NCBI GenBank assembly: GCA_964637655.1
Contig: CAZWUZ010000103.1
Location: forward strand, 1-11,840
DNA: 11,840 nucleotides
Direction of reading: 5' to 3'
Origin: CAZWUZ01 sp964637655 [NCBI: uncultured bacterium]
GTDB lineage: Bacteria; DAOPZR01
Shown: piece by piece, positions 6,282 to 11,840 of the stretch
How positions within the stretch are numbered: position 1 is the first letter of the stretch
Layout of the letters: the number at the start of each line of letters is the position of its first letter
Notes under the pieces: model-generated
What the model was told of the DNA's origin: nothing
Databases searched by the model: none
The model's input: only the letters and a program-made list of their open reading frames with translations
Position numbers and translations under genes: made by a program

Positions 6282-7316
6282 TTACGCCGGCTTGCAGGCG
6301 CGTGCCTGCAGCACGGTGAGCGTGACGATGTCGGCGAACGAGGTGACGGCGGCCATGACGTCGAAGGTTACCTGTCCCTCGCCCGGCAGCGGCGCGACCG
6401 TGATGACCCCGATGACTTTCCCCTGCGCGCGCAGCGGCACGCAGGCGTACTGCGTGGCATAGGTCTTGCCCGGCTGCGGGTTGACCTGCGCCTCGCGGAA
6501 GGCGGGGTCGGCGCTGCGGTCGGTGCAGATGATGGTCTCGCCGCGCGCGGCACAGCGCCCGATGGCGGTGCGCACATCGTCGCCGATGATGTCGGCCACC
6601 GGGCAGGCACTCGACTGGATGTAGTCGTCGGGCAGTCCGTGGGCGGCGACCCCGCGCACGCTTTTTCCGTCGTCGCTGAGCAGCCCGACGGTACAGCGGG
6701 AAAAACCGATGTGGGTGGCGATATCGGCGCACAGTCCGTGCAGCTGCGCGGAGAAGTCGCTGGTGGTGAGCACGCTGCGGCACATGGCCAGCGCCATCTC
6801 GGCGCGGGCGCGTTCGCGCGCGAGGCGTTCGCGCAGCTGCGCCTGGGTGACGACGAGCGCGGCGGCGGCGGCGAAGCGGCGGGCGGTGTCGAGATGGCTC
6901 TCGGTGAAGCGCTCGGCCTCACCCGCATAGAGACAGATGACCCCGCGCCCGAGGGGGAGCGGGAACGGTACGGCAATGAGCGCCTGGATGAAGCTGCGGT
7001 CGTCGAGCGGGCGGAAACGCGGGTCCTGGCGCACGCTGTTGTGCAGCACCGGTTCCCCCTGTTTCGCCACCCACCCCGCCACCCCCTCGCCCGGGGCGAG
7101 TTCGCGCCCGAGCGCAGCGCTGCCGCTGCGCCACCACGCGTACTGCACGACCAGCGCGCCGTTGTCGCGCGGCAGCAGCAGCGAGGCACCGTCGGCGCGG
7201 CAGAGTTCGCCGGCGGCATGCACGATGCGGTCGGGGAGCTGCGCGGTATCATCGATGGTGAGGATGGACGTCAGCAGGTCGATGGCGGTTGCCGCGGGCA
7301 TATCGTTGATGGTCAT
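6282..7316 (-). CDS. Double GAF-domain sensory protein
   Basis: The 344-residue soluble protein consists of two GAF domains and nothing else. The first is at about 15-155 (ELCRADGASLLLPR; LAPGEGVAGWVAKQGEPVLHNS; FIQALIAVPFPL; GVICLYAGEAERFTESHLDT). It is joined by a helical, Arg/Glu-rich linker (about 156-180) to the second at about 185-335 (CADIATHIGFSRCTVGLLSDDGK; ARGETIICTDRSADPAFREA; CVPLRAQGKVIGVITV). GAF domains bind small ligands or protein partners. No kinase, cyclase, phosphodiesterase or DNA-binding domain is attached, so it may signal through a partner or be a stand-alone receptor. Several cysteines (C39, C179, C208, C238, C255, C264, C292) could support redox or ligand sensing, but that is speculative. 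The start at 7316 is chosen because GGAGGG lies six bases upstream; a start at 7388 would place the promoter inside the gene. Confidence 0.88.
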   Translation of the reverse strand: MTINDMPAATAIDLLTSILTIDDTAQLPDRIVHAAGELCRADGASLLLPRDNGALVVQYAWWRSGSAALGRELAPGEGVAGWVAKQGEPVLHNSVRQDPRFRPLDDRSFIQALIAVPFPLPLGRGVICLYAGEAERFTESHLDTARRFAAAAALVVTQAQLRERLARERARAEMALAMCRSVLTTSDFSAQLHGLCADIATHIGFSRCTVGLLSDDGKSVRGVAAHGLPDDYIQSSACPVADIIGDDVRTAIGRCAARGETIICTDRSADPAFREAQVNPQPGKTYATQYACVPLRAQGKVIGVITVAPLPGEGQVTFDVMAAVTSFADIVTLTVLQARACKPA

Positions 7317-7322
7317 GGCGTT

Positions 7323-7328
7323 CCCTCC
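7323..7328 (-). promoter_or_regulatory. Ribosome binding site fixing the GAF gene start
   Basis: On the reverse strand GGAGGG ends six bases before ATG (7316-7314). It decides for a 344-residue product rather than the 368-residue frame opening at 7388. Confidence 0.75.
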
Positions 7329-7334
7329 GGGGCA

Positions 7335-7343
7335 AGTATAGCA
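7335..7343 (-). promoter_or_regulatory. Extended -10 promoter of the GAF gene
   Basis: The reverse strand reads TGCTATACT, a TGn extended -10 with one mismatch in TATAAT. The best -35 candidate is TTGCCC (7365-7360), 19 bp away, which is long but tolerable with an extended -10. The start point would fall near 7328, giving a leader of about a dozen bases beginning at the ribosome binding site. The -35 candidate overlaps the palindrome at 7361-7374. Confidence 0.5.
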
Positions 7344-7360
7344 TATCGCGCGGCGGACGG

Positions 7361-7374
7361 GGCAAGCGCTTGCC
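7361..7374. promoter_or_regulatory. Perfect 14-bp palindrome, possible operator between divergent genes
   Basis: GGCAAGCGCTTGCC is an exact palindrome in the 111-bp region between the divergently read GAF and dehydrogenase genes. It covers the likely -35 region of the GAF promoter and lies upstream of the dehydrogenase gene, so one dimeric regulator could control both. No regulator gene is in the window. The site alone does not identify a family. Confidence 0.4.
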
Positions 7375-7427
7375 AAGGTGTCCGCCATAATCTACCCTGC
7401 CGGCAGCACAGGACGCGAGGTGAAGCG

Positions 7428-8507
7428 ATGGCTGACGCAGGGCGTATTCCGGCAGCACAACTCGGGGAGTTCATGGCGGACGTGTTTGTCGCCTGCGGGG
7501 TGCCCGCGGCGGACGCGCGCATCATCAGTGACGTGCTGCTGGCGGCAGACCTGCGCGGCATCGATTCGCACGGGGTCAACCGGCTCAAGCCCGTCTATTA
7601 CGACCGGCTGCGCGCGGGAAAAATCTCCCCGCTGACCGCACCCGAAACGGTGCGCGAGGGCCCGACGACCGCGGTCATCGACGGGAAATTCGGCATGGGG
7701 CACGTCATCGCGCACCGCGCGATGGAACTCGCCATCGCCAAGGCGAAACAGTACGGGCTGGGCGCGGTGGCGGTGCGCAACTCGACGCATTTCGGCATCG
7801 CCGGCTCCTACGCGCTGCAGGCGGTGGACGCGGGCATGCTCGGGTTCGTCACCACCAACGCGCGCCCCTCCATCGCCCCGACCTTCGGGGTGGAAAACAT
7901 GCTCGGCACCAACCCGCTCACTTTCGGCATCCCCACGGACGAGGATTTTCCCTTTCTGCTCGACTGCGCCACTTCGATCACCCAGCGCGGCAAAATCGAG
8001 GAGTGGGAGCGCGAGGGGAAGACGACGCGGGCGGGACTGGTGACCGGGACGCAGGGGGAGGAACGCACTGACACGGCGGGCATCCTGCGCGACCTGGTGT
8101 CGGGCGACGCGGCGCTGCTCCCGGTCGGCGGCGCCGGCGAGGCGTATGCCGGCTACAAGGGCTACGGCTACGCCACGGTGGCGGAAATCCTCTCGTCGGC
8201 GCTGCAAAGCGGTTTCTTTCTCAAGCAGGTGACGGGGATGAATGTCGGGCATTTCTTTCTCGCCATGGACGTGGCGGCGTTTGCCGACCCGGTGGCATTC
8301 CGCCGGCAGGTAGGGGACGAACTGCGCGCGCTGCGCGCGGCGAAAAAGGCGCCCGGGGCGGCGCGCATCTGGACGGCGGGCGAAAAGGAATACGAGGCGC
8401 TGCAGGAACGCTCCCGCCTGGGCATCCCGGTCAACGCCAGCATTATCGCCGACCTGCGCACCATGCGCGACGAACTGGCCCTGCCGCACCGCTTCCCGTT
8501 TGATTGA
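7428..8507 (+). CDS. Malate/L-lactate dehydrogenase (Ldh_2) family NAD(P)-dependent oxidoreductase
   Basis: The 359-residue cytoplasmic enzyme belongs to the malate/L-lactate dehydrogenase family (MDH, YlbC/AllD, YiaK), which is unrelated to classical Rossmann-fold lactate dehydrogenases and reduces or oxidises 2-keto/2-hydroxy acids with NAD(P). Family signatures are DLRGIDSHGVNRL at 41-53 with the catalytic-type H48, AVRNSTHFGIAGSYA at 115-129 with H121, TTNARPSIAPTFGVENMLGT at 142-161, NPLTFGIP at 162-169 and AYAGYKGYG at 239-247. Within the family the substrate (malate, lactate, ureidoglycolate, diketogulonate, sulfolactate) cannot be told from these motifs, and no neighbouring pathway gene settles it. 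The start is ATG at 7428, with AGGTGA at 7418-7423. The frame is open far upstream, but that part lies antisense to the GAF gene and is not coding. Confidence 0.93.
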   Translation: MADAGRIPAAQLGEFMADVFVACGVPAADARIISDVLLAADLRGIDSHGVNRLKPVYYDRLRAGKISPLTAPETVREGPTTAVIDGKFGMGHVIAHRAMELAIAKAKQYGLGAVAVRNSTHFGIAGSYALQAVDAGMLGFVTTNARPSIAPTFGVENMLGTNPLTFGIPTDEDFPFLLDCATSITQRGKIEEWEREGKTTRAGLVTGTQGEERTDTAGILRDLVSGDAALLPVGGAGEAYAGYKGYGYATVAEILSSALQSGFFLKQVTGMNVGHFFLAMDVAAFADPVAFRRQVGDELRALRAAKKAPGAARIWTAGEKEYEALQERSRLGIPVNASIIADLRTMRDELALPHRFPFD

Positions 8508-8528
8508 CCGCCGCGTAACTGCTACAAT
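8500..8528 (+). promoter_or_regulatory. Sigma70-type promoter with extended -10 for the secreted-protein operon
   Basis: TTGATT (8500-8505), a 17-bp spacer and TACAAT (8523-8528) preceded by TGC (8520-8522) form a near-consensus promoter. The -35 overlaps the last codons and stop of the dehydrogenase gene. The expected start point is near 8535, about 47 bases before the ATG at 8582. Confidence 0.65.
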
Positions 8529-8536
8529 GTACTGCC

Positions 8537-8558
8537 GGTGACGGGCGCAGCCCGCACC
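8537..8558 (+). other. Hairpin at the 5' end of the predicted operon transcript
   Basis: ggtg (8537-8540), a bulged a, cgggc (8542-8546), loop gca, then gcccg and cacc (8550-8558) form a nine-pair GC-rich stem with one bulge. It sits at the predicted mRNA 5' end, ahead of the ribosome binding site (GGGGG, 8571-8575). It may protect the mRNA end. No T run follows, so it is unlikely to be an intrinsic terminator for the dehydrogenase gene. Confidence 0.4.
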
Positions 8559-8581
8559 TGAATACCACAAGGGGGAACCTT

Positions 8582-9997
8582 ATGAAACTGATGGCGCTGC
8601 TGCTGGTGCTGCTGACGCTGGCCCTGCCTGCAGGGGCGGATGACGCGGTGACCATTCCCGGAGAGGTGACGACCATCGCCTTCGGCGAGGATGCGGCGGT
8701 AACGGTGCCGGCGGAGAGCGCCAGCTGGTACAAGGTCTATGTCGAGGGGTCGGGCAATCTCGACCTGACGCTGCGCGGTGAGGGCGCCACGGCGGTCAAG
8801 ATGGATATCTTCCGCGAAAACGGCGAGCAGCTCGGCAGCGGGGCGGCGGCGGACGGCGTGGTGGCGGCGCAGGTCGACGCCAACCGCGACTACTGGTTTT
8901 TCATCCGGCTCACCCCCACGGGGAGCGAGACGGCGGAACTGACGCTGCACACGGCGCTGGCGGAGCCGGGCCCGGAATTCACCGTGCCGGCGGACGCGAC
9001 GACGCTCTCTTTCGACGAGCGCACGGAAGGGACGGTGACGGACGGCGGTGAACAGTGGTACACGCTGGCGGTGCCCGCGTCGGCGGCAGGCGACTATCTG
9101 GTCATCGACCTGGAAGGCAAAACCGAAACGCTCGACCTCGACCTGATTATGACCGATGTCGAGGGGCGGGTGCTGGCCAAGTCGGAATCGACGCGCCCGC
9201 ACGAGCGCGCGACGGCGCAGGTGCCCGACAACCGGCAGGTGGCGGTCCGGGTCTACGTCTATCGTGCGTCCGACGCGGAAGGCACGGCCGGCGACGCGGC
9301 ATACGTGCTGCGTGCCTACACGGCGGCGGAGCAGCCGTCGGGCACCTACGCGCCCAACCTGCCGGCGGAATTCACCGCGGTGGAACCGGGACAGACGGTG
9401 GACGGCAGCGCCAGCGGCGCCCCGCAGTGGTACCGTTATCACATCGAGGAGCGGGGCAACCTGCGCGTGACGTTTTCCGGCGAGGGGTGCGAAGTGGCGC
9501 TCTTTGTCGAGGACGGCAGCGAGGTGTTCAGCGGCACGGCGGGTGCGGAGGAGCTGCACCTGCGCGGTGATGCCAACCGCTTTACGGATTTCTACCTGCG
9601 GGTCGGCGGCCGCGGTGATTTCGCTTTCAGCGGGGCGCTGGTGACCGGCGATTTCGTCGAATTGCCGCAGAGCTACAGCAGCATCACTCCGGGCCAGGAT
9701 GTGCACGGCGCACTGCGCGAGGAAATCTGGTTCAGGTTTGTCGCCCCGCAGACGGGCTACGCCCTGTTCGCCTTCGACAGCACGGCGGACACGGAGAGTG
9801 ACATCGACCTCGCGCTGGTGAGCCCTGAGGGGCTGGTGCTGGCCAAGGCGGAAACGACGAAGGCGCGTGAAGCGCTGCTGCTCGATGTCGAGCAGGGGCA
9901 GACGTACTTCGTGCGGGTCTACCCGTACCGGCAGCTCGAGCAGGCGGCGGAATTCGTGCTCTGGGTGCAGACGCTGGAGCGCAAACTGCCGCGGTAG
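8582..9997 (+). CDS. Secreted protein of four beta-sandwich-like repeats (A-B-A-B), possibly PPC-related
   Basis: The 471-residue protein starts with a clear Sec signal peptide (hydrophobic residues 3-16, likely cut after AGA at 19). The mature part is about four 100-residue beta-rich, acidic units at about 22-126, 133-247, 255-355 and 362-466. Units 1 and 3 resemble each other (SWYKVYVEGSGNLDLTLRGE; QWYRYHIEERGNLRVTFSGE). Units 2 and 4 also resemble each other (LDLDLIMTDVEGRVLAKSES; IDLALVSPEGLVLAKAET, then V-R-V-Y-x-Y-R in both). The W-Y/F opening strand and D-x-D-L strand recall bacterial pre-peptidase C-terminal (PPC) domains; that assignment is tentative. There is no catalytic motif, membrane anchor or lipobox. 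It heads a tight gene series: the next start is one base after its stop. A binding or adhesive periplasmic or extracellular role is an inference. Confidence 0.85.
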   Translation: MKLMALLLVLLTLALPAGADDAVTIPGEVTTIAFGEDAAVTVPAESASWYKVYVEGSGNLDLTLRGEGATAVKMDIFRENGEQLGSGAAADGVVAAQVDANRDYWFFIRLTPTGSETAELTLHTALAEPGPEFTVPADATTLSFDERTEGTVTDGGEQWYTLAVPASAAGDYLVIDLEGKTETLDLDLIMTDVEGRVLAKSESTRPHERATAQVPDNRQVAVRVYVYRASDAEGTAGDAAYVLRAYTAAEQPSGTYAPNLPAEFTAVEPGQTVDGSASGAPQWYRYHIEERGNLRVTFSGEGCEVALFVEDGSEVFSGTAGAEELHLRGDANRFTDFYLRVGGRGDFAFSGALVTGDFVELPQSYSSITPGQDVHGALREEIWFRFVAPQTGYALFAFDSTADTESDIDLALVSPEGLVLAKAETTKAREALLLDVEQGQTYFVRVYPYRQLEQAAEFVLWVQTLERKLPR

Positions 9998-9998
9998 G

Positions 9999-10577
9999 GT
10001 GACGGAACGCGATGCGTACGCCGGCATCGCTGCGGCCTATGCCGCGCGCAACGCCGGCGCCGACCTGACGGCGACGTACGACCGGCTGGCGGCGGTGCTG
10101 CCGCCGCCGGCGCGGCTGCTCGATGTCGGCTGCGGCACGGGGCGTGACGCGGCGGCGCTGCGCGCCCGCGGCTACATGGTGTGCGGTATCGACCGTTCAG
10201 CAGCGATGCTGCGGCAGGCACCCGGGTCGCTGCGCGGCGCACTGGCGGTGGCTGATGCGCGGGCGCTGCCGGTCGCGGCCGGCAGTAGTGACGGGGTACT
10301 GGCGGTGGCATCGCTGCTGCATCTGCCGAAGGCGGCGCTTCCTGCCGCGCTCGGCGAATTGCGGCGGGTCGTGCGCCCGCGGGGCATCGTGCTCGTCTCG
10401 CTCAAGTGCGGGACGGGTGAGGAAACGGAAACGGCCGCCTACGGGGTGCCGCGGTTCTACGCCTATTACACAGCGGCGGAACTGCAGGCGTACCTGGCGG
10501 CGGCAGCGCTGACGGTCATCGACCTTGGCGCGGACGCGCAGTGGCTGACCGCGGTAGCGGAGCGCGGCGCGGAATAA
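9999..10577 (+). CDS. Small class I SAM-dependent methyltransferase
   Basis: The 192-residue protein has a class I methyltransferase fold signature: motif I LLDVGCGTGRDAAAL at 40-54 for SAM binding, GID at 63-65 ending strand 2, VADARALPVAAGSSDGVLAV at 84-103, the HLP segment at 108-110 and LRRVVRPRGIVLVSLK at 121-136. This is the Methyltransf_11/25 pattern typical of small-molecule methyltransferases; the substrate cannot be told. GTG at 9999 is taken as the start: it lies one base after the upstream TAG, leaves a short N-terminal helix (YAGIAAAYAARNAGADLTATYDRL) common in these enzymes, and no in-frame ATG precedes motif I. No good ribosome binding site is visible, so reinitiation after the upstream stop is likely. 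It is slightly short for the family but retains the core. Confidence 0.88.
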   Translation: MTERDAYAGIAAAYAARNAGADLTATYDRLAAVLPPPARLLDVGCGTGRDAAALRARGYMVCGIDRSAAMLRQAPGSLRGALAVADARALPVAAGSSDGVLAVASLLHLPKAALPAALGELRRVVRPRGIVLVSLKCGTGEETETAAYGVPRFYAYYTAAELQAYLAAAALTVIDLGADAQWLTAVAERGAE

Positions 10578-10594
10578 GACGAAGGAGAAGAACA

Positions 10595-11470
10595 GTGAAC
10601 ATTGTCGGACTGGCAGCAACGGTGGCAGCAGTATGGTGGCTGGGCAGGCACACGCAGGGGGCGCTGGCGCTTCCGGTTTTCCTCAAGGTGGCGGGACTGA
10701 CGCTGGCGGCGACGGTGGCCGCATTCGGGGCAAAGCGCCCGCTCGACGCGCTGGTGGCGCTCTTTGCGCCCGCGGACAAGCTCGGGCGTGGCGTGCTGGA
10801 AGGCGCGCGGCGCGCCTTCAGCGGCATGGCGCAACTGGCCGCGGCGGCGGGCGTGGTGGTGGCGCTGCTGACGTATGTGCGCGGCGGTGAGCAGGCGCTG
10901 ACGGGTGCGCTCGGGGCACTGGCGTACGGCGCTATTCTCGGCGGGATCATTTTCCTGCCGCTGGCGCTGATGCTTGGCGCGCGCTCGGCGGAGATGTTCG
11001 GCGGGCGGCGGTTCGAGCAGGACGGGCGGCGCGATGAGCGTCGTGACCGGCAGCAGCAACAGCAGCGCCCGCAGGGGCAGTCGCGTCCGCAGCAGCCGCA
11101 AGCGCAGTCGAACCGGCAGCAGAATCAGCCGCAGCAGAATCAGAACCAGCAGAATCAGCCGCGCGGAGAACAGCCGCGTGAGGGCGGGGGGCGGCGTAAC
11201 CGCAACCGGCGCAACCGCGACCGCAACCGCGAAGACCGCGGTGAGCGTGGCGAGCGCAGCGAACGCGGCGAGCGCAGTGAGCGCGAGGAACGTCCGGCGG
11301 GCGGCAGCGATGCCGCGGCGCTGGCCGCGGCGGCGGCCGCCATGGGCGCCCCGGCGGTAGCGGCGGCCGCCCCGGTGTCGACTCCGGCCCCGGCATCGTT
11401 CAGCCCGGCGCCCTCGACGCTGGCCACGAAGACGGCCGCGGGCAATGCCATGACGCCGCTGGAGGATTGA
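10595..11470 (+). CDS. Membrane protein with long Gln/Asn/Arg-rich disordered tail
   Basis: I do not recognise this 291-residue protein as a named family. It has four hydrophobic segments (about 2-16, 24-45, 78-94, 102-127), so the N-terminal half is an integral membrane domain. From about 137 it becomes fully low complexity: a Q/R/P/N-rich stretch (149-190), an Arg/Asn/Glu stretch with RGE and RSE triplets (200-233), and an Ala/Pro-rich end (238-275). An even number of helices would put the tail on the same side as the N-terminus, probably the cytoplasm. The tail resembles RNA-binding or scaffold tails of proteins such as RNase E, but only in composition. The GTG start at 10595 is fixed by AAGGAG at 10582-10587; the frame opens earlier, inside the methyltransferase gene. 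The gap from the previous stop is 17 bp. Confidence 0.82.
   Translation: MNIVGLAATVAAVWWLGRHTQGALALPVFLKVAGLTLAATVAAFGAKRPLDALVALFAPADKLGRGVLEGARRAFSGMAQLAAAAGVVVALLTYVRGGEQALTGALGALAYGAILGGIIFLPLALMLGARSAEMFGGRRFEQDGRRDERRDRQQQQQRPQGQSRPQQPQAQSNRQQNQPQQNQNQQNQPRGEQPREGGGRRNRNRRNRDRNREDRGERGERSERGERSEREERPAGGSDAAALAAAAAAMGAPAVAAAAPVSTPAPASFSPAPSTLATKTAAGNAMTPLED
11237..11284 (+). repeat. Short 9-bp tandem repeats encoding RGE/RSE triplets
   Basis: Five imperfect 9-bp units of the type CGC-GGC-GAG or CGC-AGC-GAA encode RGE, RGE, RSE, RGE, RSE at residues 215-229, followed by R230. Third-position differences (ggt/ggc, gag/gaa, cgt/cgc, agc/agt) show that the repeat is kept mainly at protein level. 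Such tracts can change length by slippage in whole codons without breaking the frame. Confidence 0.7.
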
Positions 11471-11475
11471 ACCGG

Positions 11476-11840
11476 ATGACCGGAACGCGCGTCGCGGCTG
11501 ACGCCGCGGCGCGCCGCCGCTCGCTGCTGCGGGCGGTCTGGACCCTCTGCACGGCGGGCGTGGCGCTGCTGCTCACTGTCGGGGGACTGGTGGCGCTCGG
11601 GCGGATGGAACAGGCCGCGACGGGCCAGCTGGCGCGGTTGCATGACGAGGCGCGGCAGGGAATGCGGCTGGCCATCGAGCGGCAGGCGGCGCGGCTGCTG
11701 CAGCCGGTGCTTATCGTGCAGGCCGCGCGCGTCGCTGACGACCTGCAGCGCCTGACCCGGGGCGAGAATCCGGCGGCACTCTTCGGCCCCCTGCCGGCGA
11801 CAGCCGGCGAAACCTTCACCCTGCACCTGCGCGGCGGGAT
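11476..11840 (+). CDS. N-terminal part of a membrane-anchored, sensor-like protein (3' end outside window)
   Basis: An ATG at 11476, with GGAGG at 11461-11465 ten bases upstream, opens a frame with no stop to the window end (121 codons plus two bases). A short basic N-terminus (AARRRSLLRA at 11-20) leads into one strong membrane segment (about 20-42, VWTLCTAGVALLLTVGGLVA). A helical, Arg/Gln/Ala-rich region follows (44-93: QLARLHDEARQGMRLAIERQ and onward) and then the start of a globular part (FGPLPATAGETFTLHLRGG). An N-terminal anchor followed by a long helix and an extracytoplasmic domain is typical of histidine kinases, chemoreceptors and diguanylate or adenylate cyclases; no output domain is in view, so the type is open. 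It starts 5 bp after the previous stop and is likely in the same operon. Confidence 0.75.
   Translation, partial: MTGTRVAADAAARRRSLLRAVWTLCTAGVALLLTVGGLVALGRMEQAATGQLARLHDEARQGMRLAIERQAARLLQPVLIVQAARVADDLQRLTRGENPAALFGPLPATAGETFTLHLRGG

Noticed and set aside
6293-6310. Inverted repeat (tgcaggc, loop gcgt, gcctgca) just inside the 3' end of the GAF gene
   Set aside because: A seven-pair stem is common by chance in GC-rich coding DNA and no T run follows on either strand, so it is not supported as a terminator.
7317-7388. Upstream start for the GAF protein at 7388
   Set aside because: It would place the extended -10 promoter and the palindrome inside the gene; ATG 7316 has GGAGGG six bases upstream.
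6639-7427. Upstream extension of the dehydrogenase frame
   Set aside because: This part is antisense to the GAF gene, has no family similarity, and ATG 7428 has a ribosome binding site and begins the normal family N-terminus.
7392-8570. Reverse-strand frame of 392 codons antisense to the dehydrogenase gene
   Set aside because: Arg/His-rich translation without motifs, opposite a clearly conserved enzyme.
8522-10027. Reverse-strand frame of 501 codons, longer than the + strand gene it overlaps
   Set aside because: Despite its length it has Arg-rich, motif-free content, while the + strand frame has a signal peptide, repeats, a ribosome binding site and a promoter.

Overview
The window looks like a chromosomal segment of a GC-rich Gram-negative-type bacterium. 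One protein has a clear Sec signal peptide, and two are membrane proteins at the right end. Nothing visible fixes the phylum. Apart from one reverse-strand gene (6282-7316), all genes lie on the + strand. There are no rRNA or tRNA genes, CRISPR arrays, transposases or integrases.

Left part (1 to about 5867): a type I restriction-modification cluster cut by the left edge. The order is ORF6N-domain protein (3' part), hsdS, an AT-rich gap of about 240 bp, hsdR, a short YgjP-like zinc metallopeptidase, and an unrecognised protein with a PD-(D/E)xK-like nuclease signature. The methyltransferase gene hsdM is not in the window and would be expected just upstream. The ORF6N and hsdS genes overlap by one base (TGATG). 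From hsdR onward the spacings are 2 bp, 2 bp and then a 4-bp GTGA overlap into the next gene, so hsdR, the peptidase gene, the nuclease-like gene and yjbQ look like one transcription unit. hsdS is a base-composition mosaic, with AT-rich recognition domains around a GC-rich central spacer, as expected for swapped specificity modules. The hsdS-hsdR gap holds a perfect 14-bp inverted repeat, a possible promoter and a possible 22-codon leader frame that overlaps the GTG start of hsdR.

Middle part (5864-8507): ordinary metabolic and signalling genes in more GC-rich DNA. A YjbQ/UPF0047 family gene runs tail-to-tail, one base apart, against a double-GAF-domain protein on the reverse strand. A 111-bp divergent region with an extended -10 promoter and a perfect 14-bp palindrome separates the GAF gene from a malate/L-lactate dehydrogenase family oxidoreductase.

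Right part (8508-11840): a likely operon starting from a good promoter (TTGATT, 17 bp, TGCTACAAT) that overlaps the end of the dehydrogenase gene. Its genes are a secreted protein made of four beta-rich repeats in an A-B-A-B order, a small SAM-dependent methyltransferase one base downstream, a four-helix membrane protein with a long Gln/Asn/Arg-rich tail containing RGE/RSE repeats, and the start of a membrane-anchored protein that runs off the right edge and resembles the N-terminus of a sensor.

The best candidates for something undescribed are the nuclease-like protein at the end of the restriction operon and the secreted A-B-A-B protein with its membrane and disordered-tail partners. Neither is proven to be a new system from sequence alone.
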